Positions 44,884 to 54,002 of a DNA stretch of 64,000 nt are shown piece by piece. A program made the position numbers and the translations under genes. Position 1 is the stretch's first letter. Every line of letters begins with the position of its first letter. The notes under the pieces are model-generated. The model made no database searches and was not told the DNA's origin. It worked only from the letters and a program-made list of their open reading frames with translations. Origin of the DNA: Actinokineospora terrae (lineage in GTDB: Bacteria; Actinomycetota; Actinomycetes; Mycobacteriales; Pseudonocardiaceae); assembly GCF_900111175.1 (NCBI RefSeq), contig NZ_FOGI01000006.1:186001-250000 (forward strand). The letters are read 5' to 3'.

Positions 44884-46136
44884 CGACCGTGTCCACCAAC
44901 GAGACCCCAGCCGAGAAGAAGGCACCCGTCAGCGCGACCGGCGATGTCGTCGTCGGCGGCAAGCACAGCGTCTTCGAGCGGCTCTACACCGGCACCGGCG
45001 CCTTCGACATCGTCGGCAAGCGCAAGCGCTGGTACGTGATCTTCGGGATCCTGATGCTGGTCTGCCTCGGGTCGGTGATCTTCCGCGGCTTCAACCTCGG
45101 CATCGACTTCGAGGGTGGCACCAAGATCTCCATGCCCGCGGTCAGCGCGAGCGGCGAGATCTCCACCGACCGGGTGACGGAGGTGTTCACCAAGACCCTC
45201 AACGCCGAGCCGTCCGCGGTGCAGAAGGTCGGCGCGGGCACCAACTCCACCATCCAGATCAAGTCGGAGTCGCTCAGCGTCGCCCAGGTCACCTCGCTCA
45301 AGCAGGCGCTGTTCACCGAGCTCAAGCCGCAGTCGCCGACCGGGGAGTCCAGCCCGGCGCAGATCAGCGACAGCGCGGTCTCGGGCACCTGGGGCGGGGA
45401 GATCTCCCGCCAGGCGCTCATCGCGCTGATCGTGTTCCTGGTGCTGGTCACGATCTTCCTGGCGCTGTACTTCGAGAAGTGGATGGCCGTCGGCGCGCTG
45501 GCCGCGCTGGTGCACGACGTCATCTTCACCGCGGGCGTCTACTCGATCGTCGGCTTCGAGGTCACCCCGGCCACGGTGATCGGTTTCCTCACCATCCTCG
45601 GCTTCTCCCTCTACGACACCGTCGTGGTGTTCGACAAGGTCAAGGAGAACACCCGGGGCCTGCTGGGGCTGACCAGGCGCACCTACGCCGAGGCGGCCAA
45701 CCTCGCGGTCAACCAGACCCTGATGCGCTCGATCAACACCTCGCTGATCGCGCTGCTGCCGGTCATCGGCCTGCTCGTGGTCGGCGTCGGCCTGCTCGGC
45801 GTGGGCACGCTCCAGGACCTGGCGCTGGTGCAGCTGGCGGGCATGCTCGCCGGTGTGCTCTCGTCGATCTACCTGGCCACCCCGATCCTGGTGGACCTGA
45901 AGATGACCGAGCCCAAGTTCAAGGAGCAGGCCAAGCGCGTGGAACTGCGCCGCGCCAACGCCGCCCGCCGCCAGGAGGCCGCCGCCGAGCTCGACCTCGA
46001 CGACCCCGACGCGGTGGACGCCGAGGTGCGCCGCGAGCGCGCCTACGCGGTCGCCAGCAGCGTCCCGGCCCGCACCCCCAAGGCCACCGACGCCCGCCGC
46101 GGCACCGCCCGCCCCAGCGGCAAGAAGCGTCGTTGA
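44880..46136 (+). CDS. secF: Protein translocase subunit SecF
   Basis: A 418-residue partner of SecD with six helices. FNLGIDFEGGTKI follows helix 1, and the RND block GFSLYDTVVVFDKVKENTRG is present. The C-terminus is a basic, charged tail. The start overlaps the secD stop (GTGA); GTG at 44889 is an alternative. The apt gene starts within its stop codon, so secD, secF and apt are coupled. Confidence 0.95.
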   Translation: MTTVSTNETPAEKKAPVSATGDVVVGGKHSVFERLYTGTGAFDIVGKRKRWYVIFGILMLVCLGSVIFRGFNLGIDFEGGTKISMPAVSASGEISTDRVTEVFTKTLNAEPSAVQKVGAGTNSTIQIKSESLSVAQVTSLKQALFTELKPQSPTGESSPAQISDSAVSGTWGGEISRQALIALIVFLVLVTIFLALYFEKWMAVGALAALVHDVIFTAGVYSIVGFEVTPATVIGFLTILGFSLYDTVVVFDKVKENTRGLLGLTRRTYAEAANLAVNQTLMRSINTSLIALLPVIGLLVVGVGLLGVGTLQDLALVQLAGMLAGVLSSIYLATPILVDLKMTEPKFKEQAKRVELRRANAARRQEAAAELDLDDPDAVDAEVRRERAYAVASSVPARTPKATDARRGTARPSGKKRR

Positions 46137-46660
46137 CCACTGCCACACCGCTGAACAGGGCGCTCGGTCTCATCCGGGAAGTCACCGACTTCCCCGAGCC
46201 GGGCGTCCTGTTCCGTGATCTGACCCCTCTGCTCGCCGACGGCGCCGCCTTCCGCGCGGTCATCGACGCCCTCGCCGCCGCGGTACCACCCGACGTGGAC
46301 GCCGTGGTCGCCCTGGAAGCCCGCGGCTTCCTCTTCGGCGCCGCCCTGGCCGCGTCGCACGGCCTCGGCGTCGTCCCCATCCGCAAACCCGGCAAACTCC
46401 CCGCCGTCGCCGACCAGGTCACCTTCGACCTGGAGTACGGCTCTGCCACCTTCGAACTCCCCGCCGACACCCTGCACCCCGGCAGGCGGGTGCTCGTGGT
46501 GGACGACGTCCTCGCGACCGGCGGCACCCTGGCCGCAGCGGCAGGCCTGGTGCGGCGCGCTGGGGCCGAGGTCGCCGGTGCGGTGGTGGTCCTGGAACTC
46601 GCCGCACTGGGTGGCCGAGCCCGAGCCGGGGTACCGGTGGAGGCACTGGCCGTGCTCTGA
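46133..46660 (+). CDS. apt: Adenine phosphoribosyltransferase
   Basis: A 175-residue type I phosphoribosyltransferase that converts adenine and PRPP to AMP. Visible are the N-terminal REVTDFPEPGVLFRDLTPLL, ALEARGFLFGAALA, the PRPP loop RVLVVDDVLATGGTLAAA and the loop RKPGKLP. The probable TTG start at 46133 overlaps the secF stop. No later ATG or GTG fits before the first conserved block. It sits between secF and relA, as in mycobacteria. Confidence 0.93.
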   Translation: MTTATPLNRALGLIREVTDFPEPGVLFRDLTPLLADGAAFRAVIDALAAAVPPDVDAVVALEARGFLFGAALAASHGLGVVPIRKPGKLPAVADQVTFDLEYGSATFELPADTLHPGRRVLVVDDVLATGGTLAAAAGLVRRAGAEVAGAVVVLELAALGGRARAGVPVEALAVL

Positions 46661-46875
46661 GGACCGTCCGGGTCGGCTGGTGCGGGGGCTGAGCCGGGCG
46701 GTCGGTGTGATCTTCGGTTGCCCGGTCGTCATTCGGCGTTCACCGTCTCCAGGGGGCGCTTCGTCGCCCCACTGCCCGGTCACCGGGGGATTCGGAGTTA
46801 TTCTCGGTACCCGGGCCACGGTGGTGACCCGGTCGACGTGCGCCGCGGACGGCGGACCGACTGCCGGGAGCATGG

Positions 46876-49182
46876 GTGACCAATGACGTGAGGGCGCAGG
46901 CGGAGGCGGCGGCCGCCCCCGCCGCCGAGGGTGAGCCGGGGCGCTCGGCGACCCGGCGGGTGCGCTCGCGGCTGGCCAGGCGGATCACCGCCCAGCGGGC
47001 GGCCCCGGTCAAGCAGGTGCTCGAGCCGCTGGCCGTCGTGCACCGCGAGCTGCACCCGAAGGCCGACCTCGGGCTGCTGCAGCACGCCTACGACGTGGCT
47101 GAGGAGATGCACCGCAGCCAGCGGCGCAAGTCCGGCGACCCGTACATCACCCACCCGCTGGCCGTCGCCACCATCCTCGCCGAGCTGGGCATGGACACCA
47201 CGACGCTGGTCGCGGCGCTGCTGCACGACACCGTCGAGGACACCGAGTACTCCATCGAGCGGCTGCGCGCCGACTTCGGCGACGAGGTCGCGCACCTGGT
47301 CGACGGCGTCACCAAGCTGGACAAGGTGCAGCTGGGCACCGCGGCGGAGGCCGAGACCATCCGCAAGATGGTCATCGCGATGGCCCGCGACCCCCGGGTG
47401 CTGGTGATCAAGCTCGCCGACCGGCTGCACAACATGCGCACCATGCGGTTCCTGCCGCCGGAGAAGCAGGCCAAGAAGGCCCGCGAGACGCTGGAGGTGC
47501 TGGCCCCGCTGGCGCACCGGCTGGGCATGGCCACCGTCAAGTGGGAGCTGGAGGACCTGGCCTTCGCCATCCTGCAGCCCAAGAAGTACGACGAGATCGT
47601 GCGGCTGGTGGCCAACCGGGCGCCCTCGCGCGACACCTACCTCAAGACCGTGATCGGGCAGCTCGGCGCGGACCTGGAGGGCTCGCGGATCGCCGCCAAG
47701 GTCGAGGGCAGGCCCAAGCACTACTACTCGATCCACCAGAAGATGATCGTGCGCGGCCGCGACTTCGACGACATCCACGACCTGGTCGGGGTGCGGATCC
47801 TGGTCGACGACGTGCGCGACTGCTACGCGGCGATGGGCGTGGTGCACGCGCTGTGGCAGCCGATGCCCGGCCGGTTCAAGGACTACATCGCCCAGCCCCG
47901 CTTCGGGGTGTACCAGTCGCTGCACACCACGGTGATCGGGCCGGACGGCAAGCCGCTGGAGGTGCAGATCCGCACCCACGAGATGCACCGCACCGCCGAG
48001 TACGGCATCGCGGCGCACTGGCGGTACAAGGAGACCAAGGGCACCCACGCCGGTGTCGACGTCGACGAGATGGCCTGGATGCGGCAGCTGCTGGACTGGC
48101 AGCGGGAGGCCGCCGACCCCGGCGAGTTCCTGGAGTCGCTGCGCTACGACCTGGCGACCCGCGAGATTTTCGTGTTCACCCCCAAGGGCGATGTGGAGAC
48201 GCTGCCCGCCGGGTCGACGCCGGTCGACTTCGCCTACGCCGTGCACACCGAGGTCGGGCACCGCTGCATCGGCGCGCGGGTCAACGGCCGCCTGGTGGCG
48301 CTGGAGCGCAAGCTGGAGAACGGCGAGGTCGTCGAGATCTTCACCTCGAAGGCCGAGGGCGCGGGACCCAGCCGCGACTGGCTCGCCTTCGCCGCCTCGC
48401 CGAGGGCCAGGGCGAAGATCAAGCAGTGGTTCGCCAAGGAGCGCAAGGAAGAGGCGATCGAGGCGGGCAAGGACTCGATCACCAAGGAGGTGCGCCGGGT
48501 CGGGCTGCCCATGCAGCGGCTCGTGTCGGCCGACTCGGTGACCGCGCTGGCCCGCGAACTGCGCTACCCGGAGGTCAGCTCGCTCTACGCCGCGGTCGGC
48601 GAGGGCCACATCTCCGCGCGGCACGTGGTGCAGCGCCTGGTCGCGCTGCTCGGCGGGGTCGACCACGCCGAGGAGGAACTGGCCGAGCGGGCCACGCCGT
48701 CCACCATCACCCGCAGGCGCAGCTCCGGCGACGCCGGGGTGATCGTCAAGGACGCCACCGACGTGTGGATCAAGCTGGCCCGCTGCTGCACCCCGGTCCC
48801 CGGCGACGACATCCTCGGCTTCGTCACCCGCGGCGGCGGCGTCAGCGTCCACCGCACCGACTGCACCAACGCCGACGAACTGCTCAGCACCCCCGAGCGG
48901 CTGCTGCCGGTGGAGTGGGCGCCATCGGAGTCGTCGGTGTTCCTGGTCGCCATCCAGGTCGAGGCCCTCGACCGGCACCGCCTGCTCTCCGACGTCACCA
49001 AGGTCCTGGCCGACGAGAAGGTCAACATCCTGTCGGCCTCCGTCACCACCTCCCGCGACCGGGTGGCGGTCAGCCGCTTCTCCTTCGAGATGGGCGACCC
49101 GAAGCACCTGGGACACGTGCTCAAGGCTGTCCGCAGCGTGGAAGGCGTCTACGACGTCTACCGGGTTACCTCGGCCTCTTAG
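46876..49182 (+). CDS. relA: Bifunctional (p)ppGpp synthetase/hydrolase RelA/SpoT
   Basis: A 768-residue enzyme that makes and degrades ppGpp in the stringent response. The hydrolase HD domain (about 60-210) has [15 protein letters not shown] and [12 protein letters not shown]. The synthetase (about 260-380) has [34 protein letters not shown] and [14 protein letters not shown] (about 415-475: [20 protein letters not shown]), a zinc-finger-like region ([14 protein letters not shown]) and ACT (about 690-768) follow. Both active centres look intact. The GTG at 46876 has GGGAG upstream. The 215 bases between apt and relA hold its own promoter region and no gene. Confidence 0.97.
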   Translation: MTNDVRAQAEAAAAPAAEGEPGRSATRRVRSRLARRITAQRAAPVKQVLEPLAVVHRELHPKADLGLLQHAYDVAEEMHRSQRRKSGDPYITHPLAVATILAELGMDTTTLVAALLHDTVEDTEYSIERLRADFGDEVAHLVDGVTKLDKVQLGTAAEAETIRKMVIAMARDPRVLVIKLADRLHNMRTMRFLPPEKQAKKARETLEVLAPLAHRLGMATVKWELEDLAFAILQPKKYDEIVRLVANRAPSRDTYLKTVIGQLGADLEGSRIAAKVEGRPKHYYSIHQKMIVRGRDFDDIHDLVGVRILVDDVRDCYAAMGVVHALWQPMPGRFKDYIAQPRFGVYQSLHTTVIGPDGKPLEVQIRTHEMHRTAEYGIAAHWRYKETKGTHAGVDVDEMAWMRQLLDWQREAADPGEFLESLRYDLATREIFVFTPKGDVETLPAGSTPVDFAYAVHTEVGHRCIGARVNGRLVALERKLENGEVVEIFTSKAEGAGPSRDWLAFAASPRARAKIKQWFAKERKEEAIEAGKDSITKEVRRVGLPMQRLVSADSVTALARELRYPEVSSLYAAVGEGHISARHVVQRLVALLGGVDHAEEELAERATPSTITRRRSSGDAGVIVKDATDVWIKLARCCTPVPGDDILGFVTRGGGVSVHRTDCTNADELLSTPERLLPVEWAPSESSVFLVAIQVEALDRHRLLSDVTKVLADEKVNILSASVTTSRDRVAVSRFSFEMGDPKHLGHVLKAVRSVEGVYDVYRVTSAS

Positions 49183-49230
49183 GCGTCTGACGACAAGTCC
49201 GCGTCGGTGCGAGGGCCTACGTTGGAACAC

Positions 49231-50115
49231 GTGAAGACTCTGAGCGAAGAAGCCTTTGGACAGGCTGCGGACTTTGTACGGCGTGCTGCGCGGATTCTCG
49301 ACCGCAGGCGGTTTGACCTGCTATTCGACGGGGGTCCTACCGAGCCCGTTCTGGCTGCCTTGGCCGCTTATCGCAACCCGGACGGCGGGTACGGCAACGC
49401 CCTTGAGCCTGACGGCCGAGGACCGGGTAGTCAGCCCATCACCACCCTGGCCGCCCTGCACGTGTTGCACGAGGCGAAGGCGGCGCCGGATGGTGTGGTC
49501 GAGTACCTGGAGTCCATCACCGCCGAAGGTGGGGGAGTGCCGTTCGTGCACCCCAACATCCGCGACTACCCGCGCGCGCCGTGGTGGCAGGTCTCGGACA
49601 CCTACGAGGGTTCGCTGCTGCCAACGGCCAATCTGGTGGGTGCTCTGTGGCAGGCAGGCGTGACGCACCCGTGGGTCGATAGTGCCGCCGAGTTCTGTTG
49701 GACCCGGATCGACGCTCTTACCACCACGCACCCGTACGAGGCCCTTGGCGTTGTGGGGTTCCTCGACAACGCCCCTGACCGGTCACGCGCGGAGGAGACG
49801 GCCGCGCGCCTCGGCGGGCTTGTCCGGGATAACGGGCTCGTGCGCATCGGTGCCGAGGGGACAGTCCCGGAGGGATACAACCCCGCCGAGCTGCACAGCC
49901 CGCACGAGTACGCGTCCACCCCGGACTCCCTCGCCCGCGCCTGGTTCACCGACGACGAGATGTCGGCCAGTCTCGACGACCTCGTCGACGCCCAGCACGA
50001 CGACGGCGGCTGGCGGGTCCGCTGGGAGAGCTGGACCCCGGCGACCGAGCACGAGTGGGCGGGGTGGTTCACCGTGGAGTGCCTGCGCACCCTCAAGGCG
50101 TACGACCGCTGGTAA
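49231..50115 (+). CDS. Alpha/alpha-toroid (prenyltransferase/squalene-oxidase-like) protein of unknown function
   Basis: A 294-residue helical protein with repeated motifs of the terpenoid-cyclase/prenyltransferase fold: NPDGGYGNALEPDGRG near 50, and DDGGWRVRWESWTP near 265. Catalytic DxDD or zinc motifs of known enzymes are not obvious. The GTG at 49231 precedes KTLSEEAFGQAADFVRRAAR; GTG at 49207 is an alternative. It has freer codon use than relA. It converges on ppiB, with a terminator between them. Confidence 0.68.
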   Translation: MKTLSEEAFGQAADFVRRAARILDRRRFDLLFDGGPTEPVLAALAAYRNPDGGYGNALEPDGRGPGSQPITTLAALHVLHEAKAAPDGVVEYLESITAEGGGVPFVHPNIRDYPRAPWWQVSDTYEGSLLPTANLVGALWQAGVTHPWVDSAAEFCWTRIDALTTTHPYEALGVVGFLDNAPDRSRAEETAARLGGLVRDNGLVRIGAEGTVPEGYNPAELHSPHEYASTPDSLARAWFTDDEMSASLDDLVDAQHDDGGWRVRWESWTPATEHEWAGWFTVECLRTLKAYDRW

Positions 50116-50129
50116 GCCCTCGAACGCGA

Positions 50130-50165
50130 ACGACGCCCGCCCCCGTACCCCGGGGCGGGCGTCGT
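50130..50165. terminator. Perfect 14-bp bidirectional hairpin terminator
   Basis: ACGACGCCCGCCCC at 50130-50143 pairs perfectly with 50152-50165 around an eight-base loop, between two convergent stop codons. Confidence 0.88.
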
Positions 50166-50175
50166 CGGCTCTGGG

Positions 50176-51060
50176 TCACGCCACGGCGACGGTGGAGATC
50201 TTGACCTCGTTCTTCGGCTTGCCGTCGCCCGGGTTGCCCTGGGAGATGGTGCCCGCCTTGGCGATCTCGTCGATCTTCTTCATGCTGTCGGCGTCGATGT
50301 AGCCGAACAGGTTGTAGTTCGGCGGCAGCTCGGCGGTGCCGTAGACGATGAAGAACTGGCTGCCGTTGGTGCCCTTGTTCGTCTCCGGGTTCTTGCCCGC
50401 GTTCGCCATGGCCAGCAGGCCGCGGCCGTACTTGATCTCGGGGAAGACCTCGTCGTCGAAGCTGTAGCCGGGGCCGCCGCTGCCGGTGCCGGACGGGTCG
50501 CCGCACTGCAGCACCTGCAGGCCGTCGGTGGTGGTCAACCGGTGGCACGGGGTGTCGTTGAAGTACCCCTGCTTGGCCAGGTTGGTGAAGCTGTTGACCG
50601 TGCACGGCGCGAGCGCGCGGTCCAGGGTGGCCTTGACCTCGGCGCCGTTGATGGTCAGCGTCGCGCTGGCGGTACCCGTGGCGGCGACGTCCTTGCCCGA
50701 GGGTGGCGTCGCGGGCTTGGCGGCGGGCTTGTCCGCCTCGGCCGGGTACTCGCAGGTGACCTTCGCGGGCAGCGGGGTGGCCCGCTTGGGCACCGGCGCC
50801 AGCTCGGTCGGGATCGAGGTGGGCGTGTCCGGCGGGGTGTCCGGCTCGCTGGTCGCCACCGTGTTCGACGACGCGGTGTCGGTGGTGCTGCCGCCGCCGA
50901 TGTTCGCCAGCCAGTAGATCAGACCGACGACCGCGATCACGCCCACGACGGTGCCGACGACCCCGACGATCCGACGCTTGCGGGCGCGCTCTGCCCTGTT
51001 GACGAGCTGGCGCTCAAGCTTGCGCTTGGCCGCCTCTCGGCGCTGCTCGTTGCTCGGCAC
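50176..51060 (-). CDS. ppiB: Membrane-anchored cyclophilin-type peptidyl-prolyl isomerase (PpiB, Rv2582-like)
   Basis: A 294-residue protein. A charged cytosolic N-terminus (EAAKRKLERQLVNRAERARKRR in pattern) is followed by one helix (about 31-51) and a Thr/Pro linker. A cyclophilin domain occupies about 120-294 (TVNSFTNLAKQGYFNDTPCHRL, GPGYSFDDEVFPEIKYGRGLLAMAN in pattern, and NGSQFFIVYG). It should speed prolyl folding outside the membrane. Order matches Rv2582. It is divergent from the hydrolase gene at 51189. Confidence 0.92.
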   Translation of the reverse strand: MPSNEQRREAAKRKLERQLVNRAERARKRRIVGVVGTVVGVIAVVGLIYWLANIGGGSTTDTASSNTVATSEPDTPPDTPTSIPTELAPVPKRATPLPAKVTCEYPAEADKPAAKPATPPSGKDVAATGTASATLTINGAEVKATLDRALAPCTVNSFTNLAKQGYFNDTPCHRLTTTDGLQVLQCGDPSGTGSGGPGYSFDDEVFPEIKYGRGLLAMANAGKNPETNKGTNGSQFFIVYGTAELPPNYNLFGYIDADSMKKIDEIAKAGTISQGNPGDGKPKNEVKISTVAVA

Positions 51061-51188
51061 CTCGCACCCTCCTAGCTGACCGCAAACTGGCTGGCGCGCA
51101 GTCTATGGGGACCCCCGGTAAGAACCGCGTGGAGGTAGGGCCTACTAGGCTGAGAAGAAGCCAAGAATCCGCGACCGGAGGTTTACCT

Positions 51189-51896
51189 GTGCTCGTCGTC
51201 GGCTTCCCGACAGGCGCCTTCCAAGCCAACTGCTTCCTGATCGCGCCGGAGCCCGGCGGCCCCTGCGTGGTCGTAGACCCTGGTCAGGACGCCGAGGAGG
51301 CCCTGCTGGCCGCGCTGGCCGAGCACCGGCTGGCGCCGGTCGCCGTCGTGCTGACCCACGGGCACCTCGACCACACCTTCTCCGTCACACCGGTCTGCGA
51401 CGGCAACGACGTGCCCGCCTGGATCCACCCGGACGACCGGTACATGCTCAGCGACCCGCTGCGCGGCATGAGCGACGAGGCCGCCCGGTTCTTCGGCCCG
51501 CTGACCGTGCGCGAGCCCGCCGAGGTCCGCGAGCTGGCCGACGGCGCCGAGCTGGACCTGGCCGGTCTGCGGCTCACGGTGCGGCACACCCCCGGGCACA
51601 CCGAGGGGTCGGTGAGCTTCGGGCACACCACCGACGAGGGCGGCAAGCTGCTGTTCTCCGGCGACACGCTGTTCGCGGGCTCGATCGGCCGCACCGACCT
51701 GCCCGGCGGGTCGATGGCCAGGATGACCGAGTCGCTGCGCGGCCTGCTCGAACTCGACGACGACACCGTCGTCCTGCCCGGGCACGGCCCCACCACGACC
51801 ATCGGGCAGGAGCGGGTCGGCAACCCGTTCCTCACCGGCATGGTCGACCTGACCGACCCCTCCTCCGCCCACCGCGGCCGGGGCAAGGGGATCTGA
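51189..51896 (+). CDS. Metallo-beta-lactamase-fold hydrolase (Rv2581c-like, glyoxalase II type)
   Basis: A 235-residue hydrolase. The zinc-binding motif is complete: THGHLDHTF, the His in RHTPGHTEGS, the Asp in FSGDTLFAGSIGRTD and the final His in LPGHGPTTTIG. The arrangement is that of glyoxalase II-like thioester hydrolases; the true substrate is unknown. The GTG at 51189 gives the normal N-terminus (LVVGFPTGAFQANCF). It is followed after one base by the next gene. The mycobacterial neighbour hisS is absent from this place. Confidence 0.9.
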   Translation: MLVVGFPTGAFQANCFLIAPEPGGPCVVVDPGQDAEEALLAALAEHRLAPVAVVLTHGHLDHTFSVTPVCDGNDVPAWIHPDDRYMLSDPLRGMSDEAARFFGPLTVREPAEVRELADGAELDLAGLRLTVRHTPGHTEGSVSFGHTTDEGGKLLFSGDTLFAGSIGRTDLPGGSMARMTESLRGLLELDDDTVVLPGHGPTTTIGQERVGNPFLTGMVDLTDPSSAHRGRGKGI

Positions 51897-51897
51897 C

Positions 51898-52569
51898 GTG
51901 GCCGACGAGACCAATCCGATCCCGGCAGGTCAGGTCCCGCCGAAGGCGCCGACCGACCTGATCCCGCTCAGCCTCACCGAACCCGACCGCCGCCGCGGCG
52001 TGCTGTCGCTGCTGGTCGCCCTGGTCCTCGGCGCCGCGCTCGGCGGGGTCGTCGGGTTGATCGGCGGGCAGACCGCCGGGCTGGTCACCGCGGGCGTGGT
52101 GGTCCTGCTGCTGCTCCTGCTGGCCTGGGCGTCCGCGCGGCGCACCCTGTGGCTGCGCGGCGGCACGACCGTGGTGGCCCGCACGATCGGCAGCAAGTCG
52201 GTCGACCTGCGCGCGGCCGACCGGCTGGAGCTGCTGGTCACCGACGTGCGCGGCATCCGCACCGTGGGGATGCTGGTCGGGCACAAGAGCACCTCGATCA
52301 ACGTGGCGCTGGCGATGTACTCCGGCACCGGCGGCCGCGAGCTGGGCATCCTCGTGCTGCGCAAGCTCGCCGACGCGCTCGCGGGCAGCGAGAACCCGGC
52401 AGGCCTGGTGTTCTCCCAGCTCCTGGTCGCGCAGCTGCGCGCGGAGGCCAAGGGGGAGGCGGCGCCGGAGCGGCCGCTGTTCCGGCTGGGCTCGCTCGCC
52501 CCGACCGGCAAGCTCGCCCAGCGGCTGCGGCCCGAGGCGATCACCCGGTTCGTGGCGTCGCTGGACTGA
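51898..52569 (+). CDS. Hypothetical membrane protein with two adjacent helices
   Basis: A 223-residue protein with a Pro-rich N-terminus, a pair of helices (about 35-80: LSLLVALVLGAALGGVVGLI and AGVVVLLLLLLAWA) and a cytosolic C-terminal domain of about 140 residues with a PH-like look (TLWLRGGTTVVARTIGSKSVDL). No family was firmly recognised. The GTG lies one base after the hydrolase stop, so the two are an operon. Its 3' end overlaps the convergent YibE/F gene by 29 bases. Confidence 0.7.
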   Translation: MADETNPIPAGQVPPKAPTDLIPLSLTEPDRRRGVLSLLVALVLGAALGGVVGLIGGQTAGLVTAGVVVLLLLLLAWASARRTLWLRGGTTVVARTIGSKSVDLRAADRLELLVTDVRGIRTVGMLVGHKSTSINVALAMYSGTGGRELGILVLRKLADALAGSENPAGLVFSQLLVAQLRAEAKGEAAPERPLFRLGSLAPTGKLAQRLRPEAITRFVASLD

Positions 52570-53926
52570 GCGCCGGTTCCCGCACCGCGACCAGCGCGGC
52601 CACGGCCGTGGTGACCGGGACGGCGGCGACCAGCCCGATGCTGCCCACCAGGGTCCGCACGATCTCCTGGGCGATGGTCTGCGACTCCAGCACCGTGCCG
52701 AGGCCGACCCCGGACAGCGACGAGTACAGCAGCACCGGCAGCGCGGCCCCGGCGTAGGCCATGACCAGGGTGTTGACCGCGGAGGACACGTGGTCGCGGC
52801 CGATGCGCAGGCCTGCGGCGTACAACTCGCGCCTGCCCAGCGCCGGGTTGGCCGCCCGCAGCTCCCACACCGCGCTGGTCTGGGTGACGGTGACGTCGTC
52901 GAGGACGCCGAGCGCGCCGATCACGATCCCGGCCAGCAGCAACCCCCTGGTGTCGATGCCGTGGCCGAGGGTGCCGAGCAGGGTGGTGGTCTGGTCGTCG
53001 AGGCCGGTGAGGTTGGTCGCCGCGCTGAACGCGGCGCTGAGCACGCCGATCAGGCCCAGGCTGACCATGGTGCCGAGCACCGCGGTCGAGGTCCGCGCGG
53101 ACAGGCCGTGAGTCAGGTAGAGCACCGCGAACATGATCACGCCCGCGCCGGCGACCGCCACGAGCAGCGGGTTCTCCCCGGCCAGGATCGCCGGTAGGAC
53201 GAACAGCAGCAGTACCGCGAAGCTCAACCCCAGTGCCACCAGCGCCTTGAGCCCTTGCCAGCGCCCTAGCACCAACACCGCGATCGCGAAGAGTGCCGCG
53301 AGGACACCTAGAGGGAGTCCGCGTTGGAAGTCGACGAGTTGGTAAGAGCCGCCGCTGAGCGCGTCGCCGCCGTTGTAGGCGAGCACGACGTCGTCGCCGA
53401 CCGCGAAGCGCGGGGTGCTCGGTTCGATCGGGACGGTCGTGCGGATGTCGCTGCCCTTGGCCGTGCCATCGGTCATCTCGACGGTCACGGTCAGGCACTG
53501 GTCCGACGAGGTGTCCCCGCTGCTGCACGGACTCGCCTCGGTAGCGGTGACGGTCCCGGACACCGCTTGCTGGCCACGGGTCTCCGGTCCGTCGCCGGTC
53601 GGGTAGAGCAAGACCATGCCGACGAGGGCCGCTAGCGCGAACGGTGCCAGTAGGGCCAAGAGGAACTTTCGGACACGCGGGGACGCCGGCGTCGCTGGGC
53701 CGTGATGGCCATGGCCGTGTCCGGTCTTGGCGGGCTCGGGTTCGCTGTGCTCGGGCTGGCGGTGTTGGGGTTCGCTGTGTTCGGCGCGCCTTCTACCGGT
53801 GTCCGGCCCGCTGCTCCGGCGGTGCCTGGCGGCGCTCTTGTCCCGGTCGCCGTGGTCGACGTCGCCGCGCTTGGTCAGCTCTGCCTCGGTCACCCGGGGA
53901 ATCGGCTGGGTTTCCCAGTCCTGCAC
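52541..53926 (-). CDS. YibE/F-family membrane protein
   Basis: A 461-residue protein. The cytosolic N-terminus is rich in His, Arg and Glu/Pro (GHGHGHHGPATP), followed by a helix, an extracytoplasmic domain of about 110 residues (VTATEASPCSSGDTSSDQCL) and seven or more helices typical of YibE/F (LPLGVLAALFAIAVLVLGRW; GVLDDVTVTQTSAVWELRAAN). The GTG at 53926 is chosen because a longer frame would run through the SOS box and the divergent gene. The biochemical role of the family is unknown. It shares an upstream region with the radical SAM gene. Confidence 0.85.
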   Translation of the reverse strand: MQDWETQPIPRVTEAELTKRGDVDHGDRDKSAARHRRSSGPDTGRRRAEHSEPQHRQPEHSEPEPAKTGHGHGHHGPATPASPRVRKFLLALLAPFALAALVGMVLLYPTGDGPETRGQQAVSGTVTATEASPCSSGDTSSDQCLTVTVEMTDGTAKGSDIRTTVPIEPSTPRFAVGDDVVLAYNGGDALSGGSYQLVDFQRGLPLGVLAALFAIAVLVLGRWQGLKALVALGLSFAVLLLFVLPAILAGENPLLVAVAGAGVIMFAVLYLTHGLSARTSTAVLGTMVSLGLIGVLSAAFSAATNLTGLDDQTTTLLGTLGHGIDTRGLLLAGIVIGALGVLDDVTVTQTSAVWELRAANPALGRRELYAAGLRIGRDHVSSAVNTLVMAYAGAALPVLLYSSLSGVGLGTVLESQTIAQEIVRTLVGSIGLVAAVPVTTAVAALVAVREPALSPATPRTG

Positions 53927-53978
53927 CGCGACATCGTGCCAGTCGGGTCCCGATCGGGGTGAACTGGTTGCGCCGCGT

Positions 53979-53994
53979 TCGAACGCGTGTTCGA
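53979..53994. promoter_or_regulatory. Perfect LexA (SOS) box between the YibE/F and radical SAM genes
   Basis: TCGAAC-GCGT-GTTCGA matches the actinobacterial SOS consensus at all 12 fixed bases (extended arms TTCGAAC/GTTCGAA, 53978-53995). It ends eight bases before the radical SAM GTG and lies 53 bases before the divergent start. Confidence 0.9.
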
Positions 53995-54002
53995 ATAGAG
54001 GG

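Noticed and set aside
46798..49230. An 810-codon open frame antisense to relA
   Set aside because: It mirrors the relA codon pattern of GC-rich DNA. The composition is His/Gln/Val/Gly-rich without motifs, while relA on the plus strand is complete.
53727..54002. In-frame extension of the radical SAM gene to 53727
   Set aside because: It would cross the SOS box and the start of the divergent YibE/F gene. The encoded residues are low complexity, and the GTG at 54003 gives the family N-terminus RWQRQ.
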